Below, one piece after another: positions 18,384 to 26,875 of a stretch of 64,000 nucleotides of DNA (positions are counted from its first letter, which is position 1; each line of letters starts with the position of its first letter). The stretch is from contig NZ_JAEKKT010000139.1 of the NCBI RefSeq assembly GCF_019510245.1, forward strand, positions 1 through 64,000, in the 5' to 3' direction. The notes beneath the pieces were generated by a model that made no database searches, was not told the DNA's origin, and worked only from the letters and a program-made list of their open reading frames with translations. Made by a program: the position numbers and the translations under genes. This stretch comes from Streptomyces sp. Lineage in GTDB: Bacteria > Actinomycetota > Actinomycetes > Streptomycetales > Streptomycetaceae.

Positions 18384-18428
18384 GAGGATCCGCGGTGCGC
18401 TCAGGGCAGCTGCGCACCGCGGATCCTC
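18384..18428 (+). terminator. Very strong hairpin terminator
   Basis: A perfect 17-bp stem GAGGATCCGCGGTGCGC / GCGCACCGCGGATCCTC with an 11-nt loop starts 8 nt after the APH-like stop. It is the strongest simple hairpin seen in the window. Confidence 0.85.
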
Positions 18429-18651
18429 GCATGTCCGGGGGTGTCCGCAGGGGTCAGGGGCGCCCCACTGGTGTATGCCACTGACGCCTCGCAGGCCTGC
18501 GGGCCACCACCGCGAAACTCCCACGATCACCGTATGACATGGGAATTCCGGCCTCTCTGGGCATGATTGACGGATCGTCGGCCAGCCGGTACCACTGAGC
18601 CACGCTCAGCCCCGCACGCCCCGTCGCGCCCCATCGCCCCAGGAGGCTGCA

Positions 18652-20679
18652 TTGCGAGGATCCGTCACCGAGCCCGCACCCCCGCACAGCGGCAGACGCA
18701 CGCGCAGGACGGCCGGGGCCGTCGCCGCCGCGGCTCTGCTGCTGCCGTTGCTGGGCGCGGCACCGCCCCCGGACACCGGCGAGTCCGCTGCCGGGCAGCT
18801 CCAGCGGGCGTTCGCGTCCGCCGCCACCGAGTACCACGTACCGCAGAGCGTGCTGCTCGCCGTCTCCTACCTCCAGTCCCGCTGGGACACGCACGACGGC
18901 GCGCCCAGCGTGACCGGCGGCTACGGCCCGATGCACCTCACCGACGCGCGCACCGCGCTGGCGGCCGCCACCGAGCACTTCGCCGACGGCACCGAGGACG
19001 CCCGCGGCGACAGCGCCCGCCCCGCCCTGCGCCCCAGCGCCCCCGGCGTGCAGGTTCCGCGGAACTCCGCGCTCCCGGCCCGCCTCAAGACCCTGCCGAA
19101 GGCCGCCGCGCTGACCGGCATCCCGGCGGAGCGACTGCGCACCGACGCGGCGGCGAACGTGGCCGGCGGTGCCGCCCTGCTCGCGGCCGCCCAACGGGAC
19201 CTGCACCAGCCGCTCAGCGCAGATCCGGCGCACTGGTACGGCGCGATCGCCCGCTTCTCCGGCGCCGACGACACGGCGACCGCGGCGGCATACGCCAACG
19301 ACGTGTTCGACGTCCTCCACACGGGCGAGGAACGCACCACCGACGCCGGACAGTTCGTCGCCCTCGCCGCCCAGCCGGAGCTGCGGGGCGACACCGCGCA
19401 GCTGGAGCTGACCGGGCTGCGCACGACGGCGGCGGACGACGAGACGGAGTGCCCGACAACGGTGTCGTGCGAGTGGGTCCCGGCGCCCTACGCGCAGTTC
19501 GGGGACAACGACTACGGCAACCACGACCTCGCCGACCGGCCGGCCTCGCAGAGCATCAAGTACATCGTCGTCCACGACACCGAGGGCTCCTGGGACACCA
19601 CCCTCAAACTGGTCCAGGACCCCACCTATGTGTCCTGGAACTACACCATCCGCTCCACCGACGGTCTGATCGCCCAGCACGTCAAGGCGAAGGACGTGGC
19701 CTGGCACGCAGGCAACTGGTACATCAACGCGAAGTCCATCGGCATCGAGCACGAGGGCTTCCTCGCCTCGCCGGACGCCTGGTACACGGAGGCGATGTAC
19801 CGCTCCTCGGCCCGGCTGGTGAAGTACCTCTCCGAGAAGTACGGCGTCCCGCTGGACCGGCAGCACATCCTCGGCCACGACACCGTGCCGGGCCCGACCA
19901 CGTCCTCGATCCCCGGGATGCACACCGACCCCGGCCCGTACTGGGACTGGCGGCACTACTTCGAGCTGCTGGACCACCCCTTCAAGCACAAGGCGGGCAG
20001 GAAGCACCGGGTGGTGACGGGCGGTGTGGTCACGATCCTGCCGGACTACGCCACGAACCAGCCGACGTACACCGGCTGCGTCACCAAGGGCCAGCCCTGC
20101 GCCGCGCACGGGTCCGGCGAGGTGCGGCTGTACTCCGACCACGACGAGAACTCGGCCCTGATCAAGGACATCGGCATGGGCACCACGCCGACGACCGACG
20201 TGAACGACCTCTCCTCCCGGGCCTCCACCGGTCAGCAGTACACGGTGGCGGACACCTGGGGGGACTGGACGGCGATCTGGTACCTCGGGCAGAAGGCCTG
20301 GTTCGAGAACCCGGCGAGCGCACCGACGGCGGTCGGCTCGACCGGGGTGGTGATCACGCCGAAGGCGGGCCTGACCAGCATCCCGGTGTACGGCCGCGCG
20401 TATCCGGAGGCGTCCGCGTACCCCTCCGGGGTGCCGGCGCAGTCGGTCTCCCCGTTGCCGTACACGATCCCGGCGGGCCAGAAATACGTGGCCGGTGACG
20501 AGGTGCCGGGCGAGTACTACTACGCCGTCACCTTCAGCACCGACTCGCACAAGGTCGTGGTCGGCAAGGACCTGTACTTCGAGATCCAGTACGGCCACCG
20601 GGTCGGGTTCGTCCGAGCGGCCGACGTCGACGTGGTGCCGGCCGCGAAGACCGGGCGGCACCACGGCCACGGAAGGTAG
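18652..20679 (+). CDS. Secreted N-acetylmuramoyl-L-alanine amidase (Amidase_2/PGRP fold)
   Basis: 675 residues starting at a TTG (18652). AGGAGG lies 5 nt upstream, which decides this unusual start. A signal peptide (about 1-45) is followed by a lysozyme-like helical region (55-235: VPQSVLLAVSYLQSRWDTHDG, YGPMHLTD). The amidase_2 domain (about 290-430) has the zinc-ligand pattern YIVVHDTEGSWD, SIGIEHEGF and HILGHDTVPGP. A C-terminal SH3-like region (445-660) probably binds cell wall. It should cut the MurNAc-Ala bond in peptidoglycan remodelling or attack. Confidence 0.9.
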   Translation: MRGSVTEPAPPHSGRRTRRTAGAVAAAALLLPLLGAAPPPDTGESAAGQLQRAFASAATEYHVPQSVLLAVSYLQSRWDTHDGAPSVTGGYGPMHLTDARTALAAATEHFADGTEDARGDSARPALRPSAPGVQVPRNSALPARLKTLPKAAALTGIPAERLRTDAAANVAGGAALLAAAQRDLHQPLSADPAHWYGAIARFSGADDTATAAAYANDVFDVLHTGEERTTDAGQFVALAAQPELRGDTAQLELTGLRTTAADDETECPTTVSCEWVPAPYAQFGDNDYGNHDLADRPASQSIKYIVVHDTEGSWDTTLKLVQDPTYVSWNYTIRSTDGLIAQHVKAKDVAWHAGNWYINAKSIGIEHEGFLASPDAWYTEAMYRSSARLVKYLSEKYGVPLDRQHILGHDTVPGPTTSSIPGMHTDPGPYWDWRHYFELLDHPFKHKAGRKHRVVTGGVVTILPDYATNQPTYTGCVTKGQPCAAHGSGEVRLYSDHDENSALIKDIGMGTTPTTDVNDLSSRASTGQQYTVADTWGDWTAIWYLGQKAWFENPASAPTAVGSTGVVITPKAGLTSIPVYGRAYPEASAYPSGVPAQSVSPLPYTIPAGQKYVAGDEVPGEYYYAVTFSTDSHKVVVGKDLYFEIQYGHRVGFVRAADVDVVPAAKTGRHHGHGR

Positions 20680-20685
20680 CCGGCC

Positions 20686-21183
20686 TCAGCCCTGCTGGAA
20701 AAGCTCCGCCGGGAGCGGCTTCAGCAGGGCGTACAGGTCGTCGGTGATCGGACGGTCCCAGGCCGCGATGGTCACCAGGACGCCGTCGCTGCGGTCGAAC
20801 TGGACGCAGGAGATCCTGCTCTCGGAGAGCTTGAGGCGGCGCACGATCAGCAGGTTGTCGCCCTGCAGGACCGGCATGTCCTCGGTACCGACGACGGTGA
20901 CGTCCTCGTCGTTCTCCAGTGCGAGGAGGAGCTGGCCGACCTCGAAGGGGATCTCGCCCTCCTCCACCTCGCGGGCCGGGGAGCCCTCGGGGAGGTTGCC
21001 GATGATCATCGCGGGGCCGCGGCCGCCGAAGAGGTCGTAGCGCAGGAAGACGCCCTGGCAGGTGCCGTCGGGGGCGGGCAGCAGCCCGGCACCGAGGTTG
21101 CCGGGCCAGTCACCCGGGTCCATGGCCAGAACGTCGAAGTCGGGGCCGGCGGGAGTGGCGCTGCGGCGACGGAGGAACGACAT
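20686..21183 (-). CDS. Conserved hypothetical protein, unknown function
   Basis: 165 residues from ATG 21183 (MSFLRRRSATPAGPDFDVL); a start nine bases upstream (MDRMSF) is possible. The reading frame stays open for another 2.6 kb upstream, but that part is a shadow of the LuxR-type gene. The body is acidic with alternating strands (GQLLLALENDEDVTVVG, ISCVQFDRSDGVLVTIAAWD), no membrane segment and no recognised motif. Its stop is 6 bp from the amidase stop on the other strand. Confidence 0.65.
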   Translation of the reverse strand: MSFLRRRSATPAGPDFDVLAMDPGDWPGNLGAGLLPAPDGTCQGVFLRYDLFGGRGPAMIIGNLPEGSPAREVEEGEIPFEVGQLLLALENDEDVTVVGTEDMPVLQGDNLLIVRRLKLSESRISCVQFDRSDGVLVTIAAWDRPITDDLYALLKPLPAELFQQG

Positions 21184-21524
21184 GCGGTCCATGGTACGGG
21201 GCCGGGGTTGCGGGATGCGGCTCAGTGCGGGGTGCGGGTCGGCCGACGTCTGTGCGGCGCGCTTGAGCGCTGCCGCGCTTGAGCCGCCGCCCCTCGACCC
21301 GCTGGCCCCCTCGACCCGCCGGGTCTCCTGATCCGCCGCAGCGGTGGTCAGCCACGACGGTGGTGTTCGGCGGTGCCGTGCCGGGCGGCGGTGTCCGCCG
21401 TGGTGGGTGGCGGTCGTTCGGCGGGTGCGGCGCCGTCGTGGCTTGTCGCGCAGTTCCCCGCGCCCCTGGGTGGGTCGGTGTCGGCGCCCGCCACGCGCCC
21501 CGGGTGGGTCGGTGTCGGCGCCCG
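21184..21524. other. Repeat-rich 340-bp gap
   Basis: No gene supported. It contains a 29-bp dispersed repeat (21440-21468) and a tandem 24-bp repeat (21468-21491 and 21502-21525), and starts where the truncated LuxR-type gene ends. Confidence 0.6.
21440..21468 (-). repeat. Dispersed GC-rich repeat, copy 1
   Basis: Read on the minus strand it goes from CAGGGGCGCGGGG to CTGCGCGACAAGCC and is identical over 29 nt to 28903-28931 on the plus strand. It resembles a repeat seen between genes in many Streptomyces genomes. Confidence 0.75.
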
Positions 21525-21525
21525 C
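21468..21525 (+). repeat. Tandem direct repeat, 24 bp x 2
   Basis: Identical 24-mers begin GGGTGGGTCGGTGTC and end GGCGCCCGC at 21468-21491 and 21502-21525, a 34-bp period. The second copy ends on the first base of the stop codon of the LuxR-type gene (21525-21527). Confidence 0.85.
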
Positions 21526-24188
21526 TACAAAGTGGCCCCTTCTGCCGTCGCCAACTCTGACCGTGCCGCGGCCGCCAAGCCGTCGGCGCCGCACTGGCGG
21601 GCGGTTTCGAGGCCTCGGTGCAGGTGGGTGGGGTCGTGGAGTTCCGTGCCCAGCGCCACCAGGGCGCAGGCGAGCTCGTAGGCGGCCGGGGAGCGGTCGA
21701 GGTAGGTCACCGATTCGCGCAGGTATGCCAGGCGGGCTTCGCCCGAAGAGACCTCCGCCGCCGTGCGCAGGGCCTGGCCGATCGCGGAGGGGGCGCCGAA
21801 GCGGCGGGCGCGGGTCAGCGCGGCCAGGGCCGTGGTGAGGGCGCGTTCCGGGGCGTCGTGGCTCTCTGCGCGGGCCAGGTGGAGCTGCCAGGGGCACCAG
21901 GAGGGGTTGCGGATACCGCGTGGTTCGAGGCGGCGGCCGGCCGCGGAGAGCTCCGCCGCCGCGTCCTTGGTGAGGCCGCGGGCGAGGAGCAGTTCGCCGT
22001 AGACCGTCTGGGCGTCGGGGAAGACCACGGCCGCCGGGAAGGGCTCCCGGAAGGCGTGGTCCTCGGCGAGCCGGGTGGCCTCGTCGGTGCAGCCGCGGGC
22101 CAGCAGGGTCTGGATCAGAATGCCGACGGCGTACCAGTGGGCCGGGGTCCCGGGGCCGACGCGTTCGGCGAGGCGCAGGCCGGAGCGGGCGTGCTCCTCG
22201 GCCTCGGCGAGGCGGCCGCGCCGGTAGCGGACGTAGCCGAGGAGCGTGTAGGCGAAGGAGAGGTGGGCGCCGCGCCAGCCCTGGCGTTCGAAGTCGGCGA
22301 TCCCGGCGGCGAAGAGTTCCTCCGTGCGGTCCGGCCGGTCGGCGTACATGAAGGCGAGGGCGACGAGGACGGGGACCTCGAACCCGCGGTCGGCCTCGGC
22401 CCACCCGAGTCCGCCGGCCAGGGCGCGCTCGGCGTGGTGGAGGGCGACCTCGGCGGGTTCGCCGCGCTGGATCGCGTCCCAGGTGCGCAGTCCGATGACG
22501 TACCGCTCGGTGAGGTCGCGGCCCCGGAGCCGGTCGGCGAGCCGGGCCAGGCGGCGGGAGCGGGAGGGGTGGTCGGGTTCGTCGGCGCGGAAGGCGTCCC
22601 ACATGAACTGTTCGGAGAGCATGCGCAGCCGTACCCGGGCGTCGCCGGTCACGTGGATCTCGCGGGCAAGGGTCTCGGAGGCCTCGGCGAGGCGGTCGCT
22701 GTGGGCGAGGACCTGGGAGAGGCGGTAGACGATGTGGTGGCGCAGCGCGGGCTCGGCGATGGGCTCCTGGAGTGCCGCGCGCAGGTGGTTGACGGTGGTG
22801 GCGGGTTCGGTGAGGAGGGAGGCGCTGCCCAGTTCGTGGAGGACGGCCGCGCGCTCCTTGGCGGGCGGGGGTTCGCGCAGGGCGCGGGCGAGGTAGGCGC
22901 AGGCCGTGTCGGGGGCGCCGGCCCGCAGCGTCTCGCCGGCGGCGGCGCGCAGCTGCCGTACCACCCAGGTGTCGCCTTCGGGGTGGGTCTCCAGGAGGTG
23001 GCGGGCAGCGGCGGTGGCGCCCTGGCCGTCGTCGGTCACGCACCAGGCGGCCTGGCCGTGCAGGGCGACCCGGGTGGCGGGCGGGATGGCCCGGTAGACG
23101 GCGGTGGCGATCAGCGGGTGGACGAACTCCAGGGTCTCGGCCCCGGTGAGGACGCGGGCGCCGCGCAGGGCGTCGGCGGCGTCGGCGGCCTCCTCGTGGC
23201 CGAGGCCTGCGACGGCGGCGGCGAGCGCGGGATGGATCTCGGTGCCGAGGACGGCGCAGGCCCAGGAGAACCGGACGGCGGAGGGGCCCAGGCGTTCGAG
23301 GCGGGCGATCAGGCCGCTGCCCTTGACGGCGGCGGCGAGGTCGCGCAGCAGGGGTGCGCCGGCCTCGGTGGGGTCGAGGCCCCGGTCGTGGACCTTGGCG
23401 GTCAGCTCGACGGCCTCGAAGGGGTTGCCTGCGGTGACGGCCCAGCACTCGTGGCAGAAGGCGTCGTCGGCGTGTTCGCCGAGGCTTTCGCGGACCAGGC
23501 CGGCGACGGCGTCGGCGCTGAGCGGCTCGAGGCCGTGCGGGCGGCCGCCGGCCCGTCCGGGCAGGCCGCGGAAGGCGTCGGCGTGCTCGGGGAGTTCGTC
23601 GGGCCGGTAGGCGACGACGACGAGCAGCGGGAGTTGCTCGGCACGAGGTGCGAACGCGGCCAGCCAGCCGAGGGATTCCGGGTCGGCCCAGTGGGCGTCG
23701 TCGAGGACGAGGACCATCGGGGCCTGGCGCACGGCGAGGTGGGTGAGCACCCAGTCGAGGCCGTCGCGCAGGCCCTGCTGGTCGGGCGGGGCGCCCTCGG
23801 TCGGGGCGCACAGGCCGAGGGCGGGGCCGACGATGTCGTACCAACTGCCCAGTGAGGCGCGGAGTTCGGCCTCCGGTGCGCCGGCGAGCCGGGGCTGCAG
23901 GAGCTGGCGGGCGACGTGGAAGGCGACGCGCTGTTCCTGGTCGCCGCCGCGTGCGGAGAGCACGGTGCAGCCCTGGGCGGCGGCGCGGCGGCGGACTTCG
24001 GCGAGCAGGGTGGTCTTGCCGATGCCGGCCCGGCCGGCGAAGGCGAGCAGCGCGCCGAGTTGCCGGTCGCCCGGTGCCGCGCCGTCCGCACCCAGGCCGG
24101 TGAGCTCGGCCAGCGCCTCGTCGACGGCGGCGAGTTCGCTGTCACGCTCGTAGAGCGTCCGTCGGTTCCGCAGGACCCGCTGTCCCAT
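21525..24188 (-). CDS. LAL-type (large ATP-binding LuxR family) protein lacking the HTH domain
   Basis: 887 residues from ATG 24188. A STAND-type ATPase domain has Walker A GRAGIGKTTL (about residue 50) and Walker B MVLVLDDAHWADPESL, followed by about 600 residues of TPR-like helices (YADRPDRTEELFAAGIADFE, WCPWQLHLARAESHD). It is collinear with the LAL regulator at 41200-44109 for nearly its whole length. It ends (AARSELATAEGATL) just where the partner begins its LuxR helix-turn-helix, so DNA binding is absent. It could act through protein contacts, or be a truncated relic. Confidence 0.85.
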   Translation of the reverse strand: MGQRVLRNRRTLYERDSELAAVDEALAELTGLGADGAAPGDRQLGALLAFAGRAGIGKTTLLAEVRRRAAAQGCTVLSARGGDQEQRVAFHVARQLLQPRLAGAPEAELRASLGSWYDIVGPALGLCAPTEGAPPDQQGLRDGLDWVLTHLAVRQAPMVLVLDDAHWADPESLGWLAAFAPRAEQLPLLVVVAYRPDELPEHADAFRGLPGRAGGRPHGLEPLSADAVAGLVRESLGEHADDAFCHECWAVTAGNPFEAVELTAKVHDRGLDPTEAGAPLLRDLAAAVKGSGLIARLERLGPSAVRFSWACAVLGTEIHPALAAAVAGLGHEEAADAADALRGARVLTGAETLEFVHPLIATAVYRAIPPATRVALHGQAAWCVTDDGQGATAAARHLLETHPEGDTWVVRQLRAAAGETLRAGAPDTACAYLARALREPPPAKERAAVLHELGSASLLTEPATTVNHLRAALQEPIAEPALRHHIVYRLSQVLAHSDRLAEASETLAREIHVTGDARVRLRMLSEQFMWDAFRADEPDHPSRSRRLARLADRLRGRDLTERYVIGLRTWDAIQRGEPAEVALHHAERALAGGLGWAEADRGFEVPVLVALAFMYADRPDRTEELFAAGIADFERQGWRGAHLSFAYTLLGYVRYRRGRLAEAEEHARSGLRLAERVGPGTPAHWYAVGILIQTLLARGCTDEATRLAEDHAFREPFPAAVVFPDAQTVYGELLLARGLTKDAAAELSAAGRRLEPRGIRNPSWCPWQLHLARAESHDAPERALTTALAALTRARRFGAPSAIGQALRTAAEVSSGEARLAYLRESVTYLDRSPAAYELACALVALGTELHDPTHLHRGLETARQCGADGLAAAARSELATAEGATL

Positions 24189-24256
24189 GACCACCCCCCG
24201 CCACGGTGGTACGCGAGCGCGGGGGGCGGGCGCGCACCGTGGCTTGCAGGCAGCTC

Positions 24257-24266
24257 AGCGTACGCT
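24257..24266. promoter_or_regulatory. Palindrome AGCGTACGCT upstream of a LAL gene
   Basis: A perfect 10-bp palindrome 68 nt upstream of the LAL start codon. Nine of its bases (GCGTACGCT) recur at 41151-41159, 40 nt upstream of the second LAL gene. Confidence 0.3.
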
Positions 24267-24319
24267 TCGCGGCGGTGATCCGCTCCCTACTGACGGTAAC
24301 CGAGCGAAGGCACTTGACA

Positions 24320-25225
24320 TCACTCCTGCGGCGGCGACGGCGGGACCACCGCGATCGGGGCGGCCGCGTGCAGCAGTACGGCGTGGGTGACGGAGCCCAT
24401 CATGCGGGCCGGGGCGAGCAGCCGTCGGCGGTGCCGGCCGACGACGACCAGCGCGGCGTCCTTCGAGGCGGACACCAGCAGGCCGGCCGCGTCGCCGGGC
24501 AGTGCGAGGACGTCGGCGCGCAGGTTCGGGCGGTCCTTGAGGTGCGGGGCGAGGAAGCCCTCGGCGAGGGTGCGGGTCTCCTGCGCGACCTCGTCCTGGT
24601 CGACGGCCGGCGGGACGAGTTCACCGGCCGCGAACCAGCTGTGCACCGGCCAGGGGTAGGCGGCGATCACCTGGAGCCGGGCGCCGCGCCGGTCGGCCTC
24701 CGCGAACGCGAAGGCGAGGGTGGCGTCGTCGGGGCTGTCCACGTCCAGGCCGACGACGACCCGGGGCCCGGGCTCGGCGGGCAGCTGCTCCTCGGCCACC
24801 TGCCGCCCGGGCCGGGGTACGACCACCACCGGGCACCCGGCGTCGCGGGCGGCGGCCATTCCGTTGGAGCCGAGCACCAGTCCGGCGAAGCCGCCGCGGC
24901 CCCGCGAGCCGAGCACCAACAGCTGGGCATCGGAGCCCAGTTCGGGCAGCAGCGCGCTCGGGGCGCCCTCCAGGGCGACGTACTCGGCGGTCAGCCCGGC
25001 GGCACCGGTGCGCAGCCGCTCCCGGACCTCGTCGAGCACGGGGTCGCCCCCCTCGTCCGGTTCCCCGGCGACCAGGACGTCGGGCTGCCCCCAGGCGGCG
25101 TACTGGCGGACGTGCACCACCCGCAGCGGTGCGTCCCGCTGCCGGGCCGCCTGCACGGCCCAGTCCAGGGCGCGCAGGCTGTCGTCCGAACCGTCCACCG
25201 CGGCGATGACGGGCGCAGTGCTCAT
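24320..25225 (-). CDS. Universal stress protein with tandem USP domains
   Basis: 301 residues with two USP domains: 1-140 (VIAAVDGSDDSLRALDWA, then the ATP-binding pattern LVLGSRGRGGFAGLVLGSNG) and about 155-300 (RVVVGLDVDSPDDATLAFAF, ending VVVGRHRRRLLAPARMMGSV). Domain 1 keeps the G-2x-G-9x-G(S/T) nucleotide motif. Domain 2 has G-R-H-R-R-R, a weaker match, so possibly only one domain binds ATP. It is cytosolic and its role is dormancy or stress related by family. Confidence 0.92.
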   Translation of the reverse strand: MSTAPVIAAVDGSDDSLRALDWAVQAARQRDAPLRVVHVRQYAAWGQPDVLVAGEPDEGGDPVLDEVRERLRTGAAGLTAEYVALEGAPSALLPELGSDAQLLVLGSRGRGGFAGLVLGSNGMAAARDAGCPVVVVPRPGRQVAEEQLPAEPGPRVVVGLDVDSPDDATLAFAFAEADRRGARLQVIAAYPWPVHSWFAAGELVPPAVDQDEVAQETRTLAEGFLAPHLKDRPNLRADVLALPGDAAGLLVSASKDAALVVVGRHRRRLLAPARMMGSVTHAVLLHAAAPIAVVPPSPPQE

Positions 25226-25336
25226 CGTTCCTCACCTCCGGAATGCGACCTTCCCCCCGTCCCGGGCCAGCCTGTCTCAGGCGGCGGCCCAGGAAGGGCG
25301 CTGCTGGTCACGTGTCCGGAAATCCTTACGGAACAC

Positions 25337-25376
25337 CCCCTGGTTCACCTCTCTGCCGCAGCGGCAGAGCCAGGGG
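25337..25376 (-). terminator. Two-tier hairpin terminator after the DUF397 gene
   Basis: An outer CCCCTGG / CCAGGGG stem (25337-25343, 25370-25376) surrounds an inner perfect stem CTCTGCCG / CGGCAGAG (25351-25369, 3-nt loop), just beyond the DUF397 stop at 25384. Confidence 0.7.
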
Positions 25377-25383
25377 CAGGCGC

Positions 25384-25626
25384 TCAGGTGAGGTCGAACT
25401 CGCCCTCCCGGGCGCCCGACACGAAGGCACCCCATTCGGCGGGGGTGAAGATCAGGGAAGGGCTCTCCGGGCGGCGGCTGTTGCGCATCGCGATGAACCC
25501 CTCGACAAAGGCGATCTGGACATCCCCCAGGCCTCGGCTGCTGGACTGCCAGTCGGCCCTGCTGAGGTCCAGCTCCGGCTTGTCCCAGCCCACTGCCCGC
25601 TGCTGCTGGATGGTGCTCTCGGCCAC
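25384..25626 (-). CDS. DUF397 protein, orphan
   Basis: 80 residues with the DUF397 signature: LSRADWQSSSRG near the middle, IAMRNSRRPESPSLIFTPAEWGAFVSGAREGEFD at the end (PxLxFTxxEWxAFxxGxxxGEFD). DUF397 genes usually sit directly after an XRE regulator (WhiJ/BldB type systems), and some pairs behave like toxin-antitoxin or developmental switches. No XRE gene is next to this one: 83 bp upstream is the thiolase-fold gene on the same strand. A readthrough transcript is possible. Confidence 0.92.
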   Translation of the reverse strand: MAESTIQQQRAVGWDKPELDLSRADWQSSSRGLGDVQIAFVEGFIAMRNSRRPESPSLIFTPAEWGAFVSGAREGEFDLT

Positions 25627-25708
25627 GTCCGTGCTCCTCCCGATTCGTCGTCCGCGGCCAGCCTAGCTTTCGGCTCCGGCACTCGACAGGCCACCTGAAC
25701 GGGTCCTT

Positions 25709-26875
25709 TCAGTTGTCCGGGACGGCGGCGCCGACGAGCCACATGGAGAAGAACTGGGAGCCGCCGCCGTAGGCGTGGCCGAGCACCTTCCGGGCGCCGT
25801 CCACCTGGTGTTCTCCGGCCTGGCCGCGCACCTGGAGGGCGGCTTCGGCGAACCGGATCATGCCGGAGGCGCCGATCGGATTGGTGGAGAGGACCCCGCC
25901 CGACATGTTGACGGGGAGGTCACCGTCGAGCTCGGTGACCCCCGATTCGGTGAGTTTCCAGCCCTCGCCCTCCTCGGCGAAGCCGAGGTTCTCCAGCCAC
26001 ATGGGCTCGTACCAGGAGAACGGCACGTACATCTCGACGGCGTCGATGTCCCGGCGCGGGTCGGCGATCCCCGCCTGCCGGTAGACGTCGGCGGCGCAGT
26101 CCTTCCCGGCCTGCGGCGACACCGCGTCCTTGCCCGCGAACAGGGTCGGTTCGCTGCGCATGGCTCCGCCGAGCATCCAGGCGGGCGGCTTCGCGGAACG
26201 GGCGGCTCCGGCGCGGTCGGTGAGGACCATGGCGCAGGCGCCGTCGGAGGAGGGGCAGGTCTCCGAGTAGCGGATGGGGTCCCACAGCATGGGGGACGCC
26301 TGGACCTTCTCCAGGGTGATGTCGTGCTCGTGCAGGTGGGCGTAGGGGTTCTTCAGCGCGTTGCGCCGGTCCTTGTAGGCGACCAGCGAGCCGACGGTTT
26401 CCGGGGCGCCGCTGCGCCGCATGTAGGCCCGCACGTGGGGGGCGAAGAAGCCGCCCGCGCCGGCCAGCAGCGGCTGCTGGAAGGGGATCGGCAGGGAGAG
26501 CCCCCACATGGCGTTGGACTCGGACTGCTTTTCGAAGGCGAGGGTCAGCACGGTGGGGTGGACGCGGGCGGCGACCAGGTTGGCCGCGACGAGCGCGGTC
26601 GAGCCGCCCACCGACCCCGCGGTGTGGACGCGCAACATGGGTTTGCCGACCGCCCCCAGCGCGTCCGCCAGGTACAGCTCCGGCATCATCACGCCCTCGA
26701 AGAAGTCGGGCGCCTTTCCGATGACGACGGCGTCGATGTCGGCCCAGCCCAGCTCGGCGTCGTCGAGGGCACGTTGTGCGGCCTCGCGGACGAGCCCGGC
26801 GATCGACACGTCCCGCCGGGCCGCCACGTGCTTGGTCTGGCCGATCCCTACGACGGCCACGGGTTCCTTGCTCAT
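25709..26875 (-). CDS. Thiolase-fold protein (Ltp3-like), third gene of lipid operon
   Basis: 388 residues from ATG 26875, whose first bases overlap the stop of the gene before it (ATGA). It closely matches what I remember of mycobacterial Ltp3 (VVIGKAPDFFEGVMMPELYL, HTAGSVGGST, YSETCPSSDGACAMV, NPIGASGMIRFAEAALQV, GHAYGGGSQ). The usual thiolase triad is changed: no Cys at the nucleophile loop (TAGSVGG), Asn instead of His in NPIGASG, and Tyr instead of Cys in YGGGSQ. A simple thiolase reaction is unlikely. Such proteins with DUF35 partners include retro-aldolases of steroid side-chain breakdown. Confidence 0.85.
   Translation of the reverse strand: MSKEPVAVVGIGQTKHVAARRDVSIAGLVREAAQRALDDAELGWADIDAVVIGKAPDFFEGVMMPELYLADALGAVGKPMLRVHTAGSVGGSTALVAANLVAARVHPTVLTLAFEKQSESNAMWGLSLPIPFQQPLLAGAGGFFAPHVRAYMRRSGAPETVGSLVAYKDRRNALKNPYAHLHEHDITLEKVQASPMLWDPIRYSETCPSSDGACAMVLTDRAGAARSAKPPAWMLGGAMRSEPTLFAGKDAVSPQAGKDCAADVYRQAGIADPRRDIDAVEMYVPFSWYEPMWLENLGFAEEGEGWKLTESGVTELDGDLPVNMSGGVLSTNPIGASGMIRFAEAALQVRGQAGEHQVDGARKVLGHAYGGGSQFFSMWLVGAAVPDN

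Noticed and set aside
21184..23844. A minus-strand open frame of over 1000 codons that runs through the hypothetical protein and on across the LAL gene
   Set aside because: Only the last 165 codons look like protein. The rest is Arg/Pro-rich and lies in a shifted frame of the LAL gene, as expected from GC-rich codon bias.
25384..25626. A toxin-antitoxin module around DUF397
   Set aside because: No partner gene within reach on either side.
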